Source: Lysobacter_L cavernae (lineage in GTDB: Bacteria > Pseudomonadota > Gammaproteobacteria > Xanthomonadales > Xanthomonadaceae). From it: a stretch of 64,000 bases of DNA. A program made the translations under genes and the position numbers. This document shows, piece after piece, positions 43,331 through 53,170 of the stretch. The notes beneath the pieces were generated by a model. That model was not told the origin of the DNA. It made no database searches and saw nothing but the letters and a program-made list of their open reading frames with translations. Each line of letters begins with the position of its first letter. Position 1 is the first letter of the stretch. The stretch covers positions 142,793-206,792 of the forward strand of contig NZ_JBHRXK010000005.1 of the NCBI RefSeq assembly GCF_042648505.1, in the 5' to 3' direction.

Positions 43331-46300
43331 GTGACACAGCCATCGGACGCGAGCTCCTTCAACCTCGTCGAATTCTCCACCCGCCGTCGTGTGACGGTGG
43401 CGATGATGACCCTCACCCTGGTGCTGTTTGGCCTGATCGCGTTGGGCGATCTCAAGGTCAACCTGCTGCCCGACCTGAGCTACCCCACGCTGACCGTGCG
43501 CACCGAATACACCGGTGCCGCGCCGTCGGAGATCGAGACGCTGATCAGCGAGCCGGTCGAAGAAGCCGTCGGCGTGGTCAAAGGCCTGCGCAAGCTAAAG
43601 TCGGTGTCGCGCACCGGCCAGAGCGACGTCGTGCTCGAGTTCGCCTGGGGCACCGACATGGACCAGGCAGGTCTGGAGGTGCGCGACAAGATGGAGGTGC
43701 TGCAGCTGCCGCTGGAGGCGAAGGCGCCGGTGCTGCTGCGCTTCAATCCGTCGACCGAGCCGATCCTGCGCATCGCCTTGTCGTCCAAGAACGATGACGA
43801 CTCGGTGCGTCAGCTCACCGCGCTGCGCCGCTATGCCGACGATGACCTGAAGAAGAAGCTGGAGCCGGTCAGCGGCGTCGCCGCGGTCAAGGTCGGCGGT
43901 GGTCTGGAGGACGAGATCCAGGTCGACATCGACCAGCAGAAGCTGGCGCAGCTCAACCTGCCGATCGACACCGTCATCCAGCGCCTGCAGCAGGAAAACA
44001 TCAACATTTCCGGCGGCCGCCTCGAGGAGGGCTCGCAGCGCTACCTGGTGCGCACCGTCAACCAGTTCGCCAGCGTCGCCGAGATGCGCGAGATGCTGGT
44101 CACCACGCAGAGCGGTGGCGACAACGCCGCCGCCAGTGCGGCCGCGCAGATGGCGGCGATCGCAGCCTCGACCGGCGACGCGGCGGCGATGGCCGCGGCA
44201 GCTTCGGTGCAGAACGCGAACTCGTCATCGTCCAGCACCGCTGCCGGTGGCATGCCGGTGCGGCTCAAGGACATCGCCGACGTGCGCCAGGGCTACAAGG
44301 AGCGCGAGGCGATCATTCGCCTGGCCGGTCGGGAAGCGGTCGAGCTGGCGATCTACAAGGAAGGCGATGCCAATACCGTTGCCACCGCCGACGCCATCGA
44401 GGCGCGACTGAAGCAGATCAAGGACCAGATCCCGTCCGACATCGAGCTGACCACCATCGATGACCAGTCGCAGTTCATCCGCCACGCCATCAGCGACGTG
44501 AAGATGGACGCGGTGATCGGCGGCGTGCTCGCGGTGCTGATCATCTTCCTGTTCCTGCGTGATGGCTGGAGCACGTTCGTGATCGGCCTGTCGCTGCCGG
44601 TGTCGATCATCACCACGTTCTTCTTCATGGGGCAGCTGGACCTGAGCCTCAACGTGATGTCGCTGGGCGGCCTCGCGCTGGCCACCGGCCTGGTCGTCGA
44701 CGACTCGATCGTGGTGCTGGAGAGCATCGCCAAGGCGCGCGAACGCGGCCTGGGCGTCCTCGATGCGGCCATTGCCGGCACGCGCGAGGTCAGCATGGCA
44801 GTGGTGGCTTCGACCTTGACCACCATCGCGGTGTTCCTGCCGCTGGTGTTCGTCGAAGGCATTGCTGGCCAGTTGTTCCGTGATCAGGCACTGACCGTGG
44901 CGCTGGCCATCGGCATCTCGCTGGTGGTGTCGATGACGCTGATCCCGATGCTGAGCGCGCTCAAGGGCCGGCCGCCGATGGCGTTCCCGGAGGAAACGTC
45001 GCACTCGCGCTGGCAGCCGAAGTCGAAGTTGCAGAAGCCACTGGCCGCGGTCGAGCATGGCATCGGCGTGGGCACGCGCGGTGTGCTGTTCGGCATCGCC
45101 TGGTTCTTCGTGCGGATCTGGCGCGGCCTGGTCGCGGTGGTGGGACCGTTCATGCGCAAGCTGAGCGATCTGGCGATGGCGCCCTACGGTCGCGCCGAGC
45201 GCGGCTACCTGAAGTTGCTGCCGGCCGCATTGGGCAAGCCGTGGCTGGTGCTGGGCTTCGCCACGGCGGCGTTTGCACTGACCTTGCTGGTCGTGCCGTT
45301 GCTCGGTGCCGACCTGATCCCGCAGTTGGCGCAGGACCGCTTCGAGATGACGGTCAAGCTGCCACCGGGCACGCCGCTGCGCGACACCGATGCGCTGGTG
45401 CGTGAGCTGCAGCAAAAGCATGCCAAGGACCCGGGCGTGAAGACGCTGTACGGCGTCAGCGGCAGTGGCACGCGGCTGGATGCCAGCCCGACCGAAAGCG
45501 GCGAGAACATCGGCAAGCTCAGCATCGTCATGACCGACGGCGGCAGCAAGCGGATCGAGGCCGAGGAAACTGATCGCCTGCGTCAGACCATGGCCAATCA
45601 CCCCAGCGCCCAGGTCGACTTCAGCCGTCCCGAACTCTTCAGTTTCTCCACGCCGCTGGAAATCGAACTGCGTGGCCAGGACCTGGCCTCGATCGAGCGC
45701 GCAGGCCAGCAGATGGCGGCGATGCTGCGCGGCAATCCGCACTATGCCGACGTCAAGTCGACGGTGGAGCAGGGCTTTCCGGAGATCCAGATCCGCTTCG
45801 ACCAGGACCGCGCCGCTGCGCTCGGCCTGACCACGCGCCAGATCGCCGATGTGGTGGTCAAGAAGGTGCGCGGCGATGTTGCCACCCGCTACAGCTTCCG
45901 CGACCGCAAGATCGACGTGCTGGTGCGCGCGCAGGAGACCGACCGTGCGTCGGTCGAAAGCATCCGCCGCCTGATCGTCAATCCCGGCAGCAACCGGCCG
46001 GTGACGCTGGACTCGGTCGCCGACGTCGTCTCGACCACCGGCCCCAGCGAGATCCACCGTGCCGACCAGGTGCGCGTCGCGATCGTCTCGGCCAACCTGC
46101 GTGACATCGACCTCGGTGGCGCGGTGCAGGAAGTGCAGGACATGGTCACCAAGCAACCGTTCGGTGCCGACGTGCGCATGCACATCGGCGGCCAGGGCGA
46201 GGAGCTGGCCGAGTCGGTGAAGTCGCTGCTGTTCGCGTTCGGCTTGGCGGTGTTCCTGGTTTATCTGGTCATGGCCTCGCAGTTCGAATCGCTGCTGCAT

Positions 46301-46828
46301 CCGTTCGTGATCCTGTTCACCATCCCGCTGGCGATGGTCGGCGCAGTGCTGGCGCTGTTGCTGACGCGCTCGCCGGTGTCGGTGGTGGTGTTCATCGGCC
46401 TGATCCTGCTGGTCGGCCTGGTGGTGAAGAACGCGATCATCCTGATCGACAAGGTCAACCAGCTGCGCGAGGTCGGCGTGGCCAAGCGCGAGGCGCTGGT
46501 CGAGGGTGCGCGCTCGCGACTGCGGCCGATCATCATGACCACCACCTGCACCTTGTTCGGCTTCCTGCCGCTGGCGCTGGCGATGGGCGAGGGCGCCGAG
46601 GTGCGATCGCCGATGGCGATCACCGTGATCGGTGGCCTGCTGGTGTCGACGCTGCTGACGCTGGTGGTGATCCCGGTGGTCTACGACCTGCTCGACCGTC
46701 GTGCCGACGAGTACTATCGCGAACGCGGTCGCCGTGCGCGCCGCGAGCACGATGTGGTGACCGCGCTGATCGAGGACGAGCAGGCGCCGTTGGCTGGTCC
46801 TGATCAGACCAGTCCGGGCAAGGCTTGA
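43331..46828 (+). CDS. efflux RND permease, first of two
   Basis: A 1165-residue proton-driven HAE1-type transporter starting at GTG 43331 with GGAGAAG upstream. The N-terminal helix, porter domains and conserved segments (GGLALATGLVVDDSIVVLE; DLIPQLAQDRFEM; VVFIGLILLVGLVVKNAI) are present. It is 100 residues longer than usual. Much of this is an Ala/Ser-rich insert at ~residues 263-307 in the porter domain and a longer central linker (~residues 545-640). It is followed by a second permease 10 bases on, as in MdtB/MdtC-like tandem pumps. Confidence 0.93.
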   Translation: MTQPSDASSFNLVEFSTRRRVTVAMMTLTLVLFGLIALGDLKVNLLPDLSYPTLTVRTEYTGAAPSEIETLISEPVEEAVGVVKGLRKLKSVSRTGQSDVVLEFAWGTDMDQAGLEVRDKMEVLQLPLEAKAPVLLRFNPSTEPILRIALSSKNDDDSVRQLTALRRYADDDLKKKLEPVSGVAAVKVGGGLEDEIQVDIDQQKLAQLNLPIDTVIQRLQQENINISGGRLEEGSQRYLVRTVNQFASVAEMREMLVTTQSGGDNAAASAAAQMAAIAASTGDAAAMAAAASVQNANSSSSSTAAGGMPVRLKDIADVRQGYKEREAIIRLAGREAVELAIYKEGDANTVATADAIEARLKQIKDQIPSDIELTTIDDQSQFIRHAISDVKMDAVIGGVLAVLIIFLFLRDGWSTFVIGLSLPVSIITTFFFMGQLDLSLNVMSLGGLALATGLVVDDSIVVLESIAKARERGLGVLDAAIAGTREVSMAVVASTLTTIAVFLPLVFVEGIAGQLFRDQALTVALAIGISLVVSMTLIPMLSALKGRPPMAFPEETSHSRWQPKSKLQKPLAAVEHGIGVGTRGVLFGIAWFFVRIWRGLVAVVGPFMRKLSDLAMAPYGRAERGYLKLLPAALGKPWLVLGFATAAFALTLLVVPLLGADLIPQLAQDRFEMTVKLPPGTPLRDTDALVRELQQKHAKDPGVKTLYGVSGSGTRLDASPTESGENIGKLSIVMTDGGSKRIEAEETDRLRQTMANHPSAQVDFSRPELFSFSTPLEIELRGQDLASIERAGQQMAAMLRGNPHYADVKSTVEQGFPEIQIRFDQDRAAALGLTTRQIADVVVKKVRGDVATRYSFRDRKIDVLVRAQETDRASVESIRRLIVNPGSNRPVTLDSVADVVSTTGPSEIHRADQVRVAIVSANLRDIDLGGAVQEVQDMVTKQPFGADVRMHIGGQGEELAESVKSLLFAFGLAVFLVYLVMASQFESLLHPFVILFTIPLAMVGAVLALLLTRSPVSVVVFIGLILLVGLVVKNAIILIDKVNQLREVGVAKREALVEGARSRLRPIIMTTTCTLFGFLPLALAMGEGAEVRSPMAITVIGGLLVSTLLTLVVIPVVYDLLDRRADEYYRERGRRARREHDVVTALIEDEQAPLAGPDQTSPGKA

Positions 46829-46838
46829 GGAGCGTGCA

Positions 46839-49800
46839 ATGACCATTGCCGAGCTCAGCATCAAGCGTCCGGTCACGGCGATCATGCTGTTCGTGTCGCT
46901 GTTCGTGATTGGCCTGATCGCGGCGGTGCGGTTGCCGCTGGAGGCGTTCCCGGAGGTCTCGCCGCCCTTCATCTTCGTGCAGATGCCGTACACCGGCTCC
47001 ACGCCCGAGGAGGTAGAGCGCACCGTGCTGCGACCGGTGGAGGAAACGCTGTCGACGATGACCGGCATCAAGCGCATGGATGCCAGCGCACGTGCCGACG
47101 GCGCCAATATCTTCATCCAGTTCTCCAACTGGGATCGTGATGTCGCCATCGCCGCATCGGAGGCGCGCGAGCGCATCGATGCGATCCGCAGCGACTTGCC
47201 GGACGACCTGCAACGGTTCTTCGTGCTGAAGTTCTCGACCACCGATGAGCCCGTTCTGCGCGTGCGCCTGGCCGGCGATACCGATCTTACCGGCGCGTAC
47301 GACATGATCGAGCGCGAGTTCAAGCGGCGACTGGAGCGCATCCCCGGCGTTGCCCGCGTCGAGGTGTCCGGCGCGCCGCCGAACGAGGTCGAGATCGCGA
47401 TCGCGCCGGATCGGTTGACCGCGCACAACCTCAGCCTCAACGATCTGACCACGCGGCTGCAGGCGGTCAATTTCTCGGTGTCCGCCGGCCAGATCGACGA
47501 CGGCGGCCGCCGGCTGCGCGTGCAGCCGGTCGGCGAGATCACCGACCTGCAGCAGCTGCGTGACCTGGTGATCGGCAACAACGGCGTGCGCCTGGGCGAC
47601 ATCGCCGATGTGCGGCTGAAACCCGCGCGAATGGACTATGGGCGCCGCCTCGACGGCCGTCCCGCGGTTGGCCTGGACATCTACAAGGAGCGCAACGCCA
47701 ACCTGGTCGAGGTGTCGAGCAATGCGTTGAAGGAGGTCGAAAGCATCCGCGCGCAGCCGCAGATGAGCGGCATCCAGGTCAAGATCATCGACAACCAGGG
47801 CGAGAACGTCACCACCTCGCTGCTGGAGCTGGCCGAAGCCGGTGGCATCGGCCTGCTGCTGTCGATCATGGTGCTGTTCTTCTTCCTGCGCCATTGGCCG
47901 TCGACGCTGATGGTGACGCTGGCCATCCCGCTGTGTTTCGTGATGACGCTGGGTTTCATGTACTTCGCCGGTGTCACTCTCAACATCCTGACCATGATGG
48001 GCCTGCTGCTCGCGGTCGGCATGCTGGTCGACAACGCCGTGGTGGTGGTCGAGAGCATCTACCAGGAACGCGAGAAGATGCCGGACCAACCGCGTCTGGC
48101 CTCGATCCTGGGCACCAAGCACGTGGCCATCGCGCTGTCGGCCGGCACGCTGTGCCATTGCATCGTGTTCGTGCCCAACCTGTTTGGCGATCGCAACTTC
48201 CTCAGCATCTACATGGCGCAGATCGCGATCACCATCTCGGTGTCGCTGCTGGCGTCCTGGCTGGTGGCCGTCAGCCTGATCCCGATGCTGTCGGCGAAGC
48301 TCAAGACGCCGCCTGCCGTCAACAACCCCAGTGGGCTGATCCCGCGCATGCAGACGCGCTATGCGGGCCTGCTGCGCTGGACGCTGGAACACCGTGGCTG
48401 GAGCGTGCTCGGCATATTGTTGATCGTCGTGGTCAGCATCTTCCCGATCACCCAGACCAAGTTCGACATGTTCGGCGGTGACGAAAGCCACGAGACCAAC
48501 ATCTTCTACAAGTGGAAGGGCAGTTACACCAAAGAACAGATGTCCGACGAGCTGTTGCGCGTGGAGAAGTTCCTCGATGCCAACCGCAAGCGTTACCACA
48601 TCACCCAGATCTATTCGTACTACAGCGAGGTCGGTGGCGCCGGTACACGCGTCACTTTCGACAAGGACAAGGTCGATGTGATCAAGCCGCTGACCGACAA
48701 GCTCAGCAAGGAGCTGCCGAAGTCGGCACGCGCGACCATCGGCATCGGCTATGACAACGGTCCGGGCGGTGGCGGTCAGCCGGGCAAGAACGTGCAGGTG
48801 CAACTGGTCGGTGACTCGACCCAGACCCTGGCCGAACTCGGCAAGGAGATCGTGCCGATCCTGGCCAAGCGCAAGGAACTGCGCGACGTGCGTGTCGACG
48901 TCGGCGACCAGAACAGCGAGTTGGCCGTGCGCGTCGACCGCGAGCGTGCCGCGGCGTTCGGCTTCAGTGCGCAGGATGTCTCGCGGTTCGTCGGCCTGGC
49001 CCTGCGCGGTGCGCCTCTGCGCGAGTTCCGTCGCGGTGAGACCGAAGTGCCGGTGTGGGTGCGTTTCGCCGGTGCCGAGGGCTACGGTGTCGAGGATATC
49101 GCCGCGTTCACGGTGCGTGCGCCGGATGGCCGCAGCGTGCCGTTGCTGAGCATGGTCGACGTCGACGTGCATCCGGCGGCGACCGAGGTCAACCGGGTCA
49201 ATCGCCAGACCACGCTGACCATCCAGGCCAATCTCGATGGCAAGACCACCGTGCCCGAGGCGCGCAAGGCGATGGAGGATGCGCTCAAGGCGATCGCGTT
49301 CCCAGCCGGCTACAGCTATTCGTTCGAGGGCGGCGCGTTCCAGGAGGAGGACGAGGCCAACAAGCAGATGATGTTCAACCTGGTCATCGCCCTGGTCATG
49401 ATCTACGTGGTGATGGCGGCGGTGTTCGAGTCGCTGCTGTTCCCCGCGGCGATCATGAGCGGCGTGCTGTTCTCGGTGTTCGGCGTGTTCTGGCTGTTCT
49501 GGATCACCAGCACCACGTTCGGGATCATGTCCTTCATCGGCATCCTGGTGCTGATGGGCGTGGTGGTGAACAACGGCATCGTGATGATCGAGCACATCAA
49601 CAACCTGCGCCGGCGTGGCCTGTCGCGCACCGAGGCACTGGTCGAGGGCAGTCGTGAACGCCTGCGTCCCATCCTGATGACGATGGGCACGGCGATCCTG
49701 GCGATGGTGCCGATCGCGCTGGCCACCAGCAGCGGTGGCAACGACATGCCGGCTTACTTCCCGATGGCACGCGCGATCGCCGGTGGCCTGGCGTTCTCGA

Positions 49801-49946
49801 CGGTGGTCAGCCTGCTGTTCCTGCCGACGATCTATTCGATCTTGGACGACGTCAGCAACGCCATGAAGCGCATCGTGCGGCGTGCGCGCGGCAAGCAGGA
49901 CAGTGCGATGCCGGCAGCGGCGGTCGCGGCGATTTCGGTCGATTAG
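46839..49946 (+). CDS. efflux RND permease, second of two
   Basis: A 1035-residue RND transporter with GAGGAG before the ATG. Motifs are IKRPVTAIMLFVSLFVIGLIA at the N-terminus, MGLLLAVGMLVDNAVVVVES in TM4 (with acidic relay residues) and IGILVLMGVVVNNGIVMIEH in TM10. Sequence differs clearly from the first permease, so the two probably form a heteromeric pump with the shared adaptor. Substrates are unknown. Confidence 0.93.
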   Translation: MTIAELSIKRPVTAIMLFVSLFVIGLIAAVRLPLEAFPEVSPPFIFVQMPYTGSTPEEVERTVLRPVEETLSTMTGIKRMDASARADGANIFIQFSNWDRDVAIAASEARERIDAIRSDLPDDLQRFFVLKFSTTDEPVLRVRLAGDTDLTGAYDMIEREFKRRLERIPGVARVEVSGAPPNEVEIAIAPDRLTAHNLSLNDLTTRLQAVNFSVSAGQIDDGGRRLRVQPVGEITDLQQLRDLVIGNNGVRLGDIADVRLKPARMDYGRRLDGRPAVGLDIYKERNANLVEVSSNALKEVESIRAQPQMSGIQVKIIDNQGENVTTSLLELAEAGGIGLLLSIMVLFFFLRHWPSTLMVTLAIPLCFVMTLGFMYFAGVTLNILTMMGLLLAVGMLVDNAVVVVESIYQEREKMPDQPRLASILGTKHVAIALSAGTLCHCIVFVPNLFGDRNFLSIYMAQIAITISVSLLASWLVAVSLIPMLSAKLKTPPAVNNPSGLIPRMQTRYAGLLRWTLEHRGWSVLGILLIVVVSIFPITQTKFDMFGGDESHETNIFYKWKGSYTKEQMSDELLRVEKFLDANRKRYHITQIYSYYSEVGGAGTRVTFDKDKVDVIKPLTDKLSKELPKSARATIGIGYDNGPGGGGQPGKNVQVQLVGDSTQTLAELGKEIVPILAKRKELRDVRVDVGDQNSELAVRVDRERAAAFGFSAQDVSRFVGLALRGAPLREFRRGETEVPVWVRFAGAEGYGVEDIAAFTVRAPDGRSVPLLSMVDVDVHPAATEVNRVNRQTTLTIQANLDGKTTVPEARKAMEDALKAIAFPAGYSYSFEGGAFQEEDEANKQMMFNLVIALVMIYVVMAAVFESLLFPAAIMSGVLFSVFGVFWLFWITSTTFGIMSFIGILVLMGVVVNNGIVMIEHINNLRRRGLSRTEALVEGSRERLRPILMTMGTAILAMVPIALATSSGGNDMPAYFPMARAIAGGLAFSTVVSLLFLPTIYSILDDVSNAMKRIVRRARGKQDSAMPAAAVAAISVD

Positions 49947-49971
49947 CCGATCATGGTGCGGCTTTAGAAAG

Positions 49972-49998
49972 CGGGAGGCCTTGGCCTCCCGTTTTTCT
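49972..49998 (+). terminator. RND operon terminator
   Basis: Stem CGGGAGGCC / GGCCTCCCG with a TT loop and a TTTTTCTTG tail, after the second permease. Confidence 0.85.
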
Positions 49999-50018
49999 TG
50001 CGCGCTCGAGCGGCCGGC

Positions 50019-51230
50019 TCAGCCGACCAGTTTGCCAAGCATGCGCAACCCACCGGTCCAGACCCCGATCGCCGTGCCCAGGCTGGTCAGGAAGAAGTTC
50101 AGCAGCACCCGTGCGACTCGGTTGCGCCACCAGCCGCGCACGCTCTGCACGTCGTTGCGCAACGCCATGAAATCGGCGTAGGTCGGCTTGCGCAGCCAGG
50201 CCTCGGTCAGGGCGCTGAGCGTGCCGGAGGCCAGTGCCGGATGCAGTGGCGTGATCGGCGAGGCGACGAAGGCCACCAGGATGCTGAGCGGGTGACCGCC
50301 TGCCACCGCGCAGCCGATCGCGCCGAGCACGCCGGTCGCCAGCACCCATTGCAGCAGCAAGTCGGAGCCGACGTCGATGCCACCCTGCCAGAAGCCCCAG
50401 GCGAAGCCGCCGAGCACGAACGTCGCCAGCACGATGGTGAACCACGGCACGTCGCTCTTTTTCGGCAGCGCCTCGAGTTCTTCGCGGATGGTGTCCGGTG
50501 CGCGGGTTTCCTCGCCCAGATGCCGGGCCAGGCCCTGCAGGTGGCCGGCGCCGACCACCGCCAGCACTTCACGCGCGTCGCCATGCGTTTCGCGCAGGCG
50601 TGCGGCCATGTAGCGGTCGCGCTCGGCGATCACGCTCTCGTACAACTCGGGGCTGTCGCTGGCGAACTCGCCGAAGCTCGACTCGAGCATGTCGCCCTGC
50701 TTGAGCTTCTCGATCTCATCAGCGCCGACCTCCTCGTCGGCGAACAACGCCGCGAACAGACCCGCGCCGAGCTTGGCGCGTCCCCACCAGCCCAGTTTGC
50801 TGGAGGCGCGCTTGAAGGTCAGGCCGACGTCGCGATCGATCAGGTGCACCGGCAAGTCGCGCTGGCGCGCTTCGAGCACGGCGCGCTTGAGTTCGGCACC
50901 GGGCTCGATGCCCAGTTGCTCGGCGAGGCGGCGCTGGTACGCCGCCAGCGCCAGGTTGGCGGCGAACAGCGCGGTCTTGCCGGTGCGGATCACCTGGATC
51001 AGGTCGAGCTTGGCCAGCGCGTCCGGGTCGGTCAGCGCCTGCAGGCGTTGCGGGTCGAGTTCGACCGCGACCGCATCGAAGGCACCGCTGCCGATCGCAT
51101 CGCGCACCGCGTCGACGCTGGCCTGCGACACGTGGGCGGTGCCGAGCAGGGTGTAGCGCACGCCGTCGCGCTCGACGATCGCGTGAGGCTGGCTTTGCAG
51201 CACGCTGTGCAAGGTCGTCGTCTCAGCCAT
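50019..51230 (-). CDS. TraB/PrgY-family membrane protein
   Basis: A 403-residue protein. The N-terminal TraB domain has LLGTAHVSQASVDAV, VAVELDPQRL and VVGAGHLQGLARHL, the GxxH/ExxE/GxxH pattern of the TIKI/TraB superfamily. Three or four C-terminal hydrophobic segments follow (ATFVLGGFAWGFW, LATGVLGAIGCAVAGG, ILVAFVASPITPLHP). Members include PrgY, which reduces peptide pheromone, and predicted metalloproteases. The role here is unknown. ATG 51230. Confidence 0.85.
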   Translation of the reverse strand: MAETTTLHSVLQSQPHAIVERDGVRYTLLGTAHVSQASVDAVRDAIGSGAFDAVAVELDPQRLQALTDPDALAKLDLIQVIRTGKTALFAANLALAAYQRRLAEQLGIEPGAELKRAVLEARQRDLPVHLIDRDVGLTFKRASSKLGWWGRAKLGAGLFAALFADEEVGADEIEKLKQGDMLESSFGEFASDSPELYESVIAERDRYMAARLRETHGDAREVLAVVGAGHLQGLARHLGEETRAPDTIREELEALPKKSDVPWFTIVLATFVLGGFAWGFWQGGIDVGSDLLLQWVLATGVLGAIGCAVAGGHPLSILVAFVASPITPLHPALASGTLSALTEAWLRKPTYADFMALRNDVQSVRGWWRNRVARVLLNFFLTSLGTAIGVWTGGLRMLGKLVG

Positions 51231-51380
51231 GGGCAGCGTCGGACGTGGGAAGGGGGGTGGGGAGAGCGAATGGATGCATGCCGCGACGGTCTGTTGGCGC
51301 TCCAGCAACACAACGGCGCCATCAGGCGCCGCTGCGTTGGATCGATGGAGTCATTGCCGGCAGCTTAGAGCCTGCCTGCA

Positions 51381-51402
51381 GCCCGGGCAATGAAACCCGG
51401 GC
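51381..51402 (-). terminator. hairpin downstream of alpha/beta hydrolase
   Basis: Inverted repeat GCCCGGG / CCCGGGC with an 8-base loop. There is no clear T-tract, so termination is uncertain. Confidence 0.4.
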
Positions 51403-51415
51403 GCGGCGGCTCGGT

Positions 51416-52426
51416 TCAGCCGCAAAACTCCGCCTGCTGGAAGTAGCGGTCGAGTTCGCCGCGCGACTGGGCCGGCGAGTATTCCGCTGGCGCATCAGCG
51501 GCTGTGGATTCGGCGGCTTCTGTCATCGCGGCCACCGCCACGGCAACCACCGACGGTTCGCGCAGCAGTTTGCGGTGGCCCAACCCGGACGTGCTGAGCA
51601 GACGTGCCCGAGGCCAGGCCTTGGCCAGGGCCCGGCTGTCCGTGATGGGGACCTCCAGATCGTCGCCGTCGTGGACCAGCAGCAGCGGCGGTACGGTGAA
51701 GTTCTGCGGCAGACCGGGCATGTCGAAGTCCGACCACGGCCTTCTTAACCGCTGTTCGGTCCGTGCCCGGAAGGCGGCCATGACCGCGGCGCTGGCACCC
51801 ACGGCCGCCGCGAACGGCGCCGAATACCGATCCGGGAACACGAATGGAGCCAGAAACACCAGACGCGGCGGCGGCGCCCAGCCGTCGCGGATTGCCAGGG
51901 CTGTGGCGGTGCAGCCACTGGAGTGCGCGATCAAGCCGATGACCGGAGCGCCGGCCCTGGCGACTTCACGCAAGGCCGCGGCGAACTCGATGAAGCTGAC
52001 CCGCCGACCGCCGAGCCGGCTGGAGTCGGACTCGCCGTGAGCCGGTGCGTCGAAGGCCAGCACACGCAGGCCCGCGGCCAGCAGCGGTTCGACGAAGGCG
52101 CACATCTGCGCGGCGCGGCCACCCCAGCCATGCACCAGCAACACCGTCGGTCCTTGCCCCCACGCCCAGCCGGCGACATGGCGTCCGTGCACGCGGAACG
52201 ACAGGCGCTCGCCACGGGCAAGGAACTCGGCAGCCTCGGGTCGCAACGGCAGCCTTGGCGGGGTGAACCAGAGGCGGTCGACGATACGCACCGCAAGCGG
52301 TGGGGCGAGCGTGCTCAACGCCTGCATGCCGGTGCGCAGGCTGGCGGTGCGCCAGTCGTCCTGAATCCAGGGAATGCGACGGGCGGTGGAGCGAGCTTCC
52401 GGCACGGGGAGGGACGTGGTGTTCAT
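51416..52426 (-). CDS. alpha/beta hydrolase
   Basis: A 336-residue hydrolase. LLVHGWGGRAAQM is the oxyanion segment, the nucleophile is in IAHSSGCTATA, Asp is in LLVHDGDDLEVP and His in SGLGHRKLL, giving a full Ser-Asp-His triad. There is no signal peptide. It is 72 bases downstream of a TetR gene on the same strand, and an operator-like motif at 52451-52465 lies in front of it. Start ATG 52426; substrate unknown. Confidence 0.88.
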   Translation of the reverse strand: MNTTSLPVPEARSTARRIPWIQDDWRTASLRTGMQALSTLAPPLAVRIVDRLWFTPPRLPLRPEAAEFLARGERLSFRVHGRHVAGWAWGQGPTVLLVHGWGGRAAQMCAFVEPLLAAGLRVLAFDAPAHGESDSSRLGGRRVSFIEFAAALREVARAGAPVIGLIAHSSGCTATALAIRDGWAPPPRLVFLAPFVFPDRYSAPFAAAVGASAAVMAAFRARTEQRLRRPWSDFDMPGLPQNFTVPPLLLVHDGDDLEVPITDSRALAKAWPRARLLSTSGLGHRKLLREPSVVAVAVAAMTEAAESTAADAPAEYSPAQSRGELDRYFQQAEFCG

Positions 52427-52450
52427 GGTGCTCTCCTTCATGAATATGTG

Positions 52451-52465
52451 CGAACGATCGTGCTA
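52451..52465. promoter_or_regulatory. TetR operator candidate upstream of hydrolase
   Basis: CGAACGATCGTGCTA, 25 bases upstream of the hydrolase start. Its reverse complement matches 13 of 15 bases of the motif at 53118-53132 in front of the tetR gene. Confidence 0.55.
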
Positions 52466-52498
52466 ATTTTGGGCGCGCCAACACGCGGCAAACTGCGT

Positions 52499-53107
52499 TC
52501 AACGGGTGGGAAAGTAGGAGCGGAACAGCCGGTCAAGTGCACGGCGCCCGCGTGCGACGGCCAGATCGAAGCCGAACAGGCCAGCGTCGTGGTGCACCCC
52601 CAAGGCGAGGGCGTAAATCTCGAAGGCCAGCTGTACCGGATCGGTGGCCGTGTCCAATTCGCCGGTGTCGATCGCGAGTTGGATGGCGCGTCCGAGCTCC
52701 TGACGCCAGCGCTGCTGATGCCCGACCACGCGATCGCGCAGTGCGCCGGGGCGGTCGTCGTACTCGCTGGCGGCGCTGAGCAGCAGGCAGCCGCCTTCCG
52801 ACTGGCGGGCCCAGTCGAACCAGGCCTGACCGATGGCGCGCAGCCGCGGCAGTCCACGCGGTTGCTTCAGGGCCGGCAGCAGCACGTGGGCGACGAAGCG
52901 ATCGCCGGCGGCGTCGAGCACCGCCAACTGCAGCTCTTCGCGCGAGCCGAAATGGGCAAACACGCCGCTCTTCGACATGCCCACCGCCAGCGCCAGAGGG
53001 CCGATCGACAGGCCTTCCAGCCCGGCCGAGCAGGCGATGTCGTAGGCGCGATCGATGATCGAATCGCGGGTGGCGGCGCCTTTGCTGGTGGCAGTCAATG
53101 CGGACAT
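52499..53107 (-). CDS. TetR-family regulator of alpha/beta hydrolase
   Basis: A 202-residue regulator. Helix-turn-helix: RDSIIDRAYDIACSAGLEGL...LALAVGMSKSGVFAHFGSREE; the C-terminal domain is the TetR_C type with WFDWARQSEGGCLL. A motif shared with the downstream hydrolase promoter lies 11 bases before its start, indicating autoregulation and control of the hydrolase. Ligand unknown. Confidence 0.9.
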   Translation of the reverse strand: MSALTATSKGAATRDSIIDRAYDIACSAGLEGLSIGPLALAVGMSKSGVFAHFGSREELQLAVLDAAGDRFVAHVLLPALKQPRGLPRLRAIGQAWFDWARQSEGGCLLLSAASEYDDRPGALRDRVVGHQQRWRQELGRAIQLAIDTGELDTATDPVQLAFEIYALALGVHHDAGLFGFDLAVARGRRALDRLFRSYFPTR

Positions 53108-53117
53108 GCGCGGAAAA

Positions 53118-53132
53118 TAGCACGTCCGTTCG
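53118..53132. promoter_or_regulatory. TetR operator candidate upstream of tetR
   Basis: TAGCACGTCCGTTCG, 11 bases in front of the tetR start; 13 of 15 bases match the inverted copy at 52451-52465, and the core is close to palindromic (CGAACG/CGTTCG). Confidence 0.55.
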
Positions 53133-53170
53133 TTTTATCGGTGCCGCTCGTCGGCCGGCGCATGCCCGAC

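Noticed and set aside
44225..47602. Open frame of over 1100 codons on the minus strand across the RND permeases
   Set aside because: It is antisense to two clear transporter genes and consists of Arg/His/Gln-rich sequence typical of a high-GC shadow frame; no domain was recognised.
46620..49595. Open frame of ~990 codons on the minus strand across the second RND permease
   Set aside because: Same shadow-frame character (runs of H, R, Q, D) and opposite to a well-supported gene.
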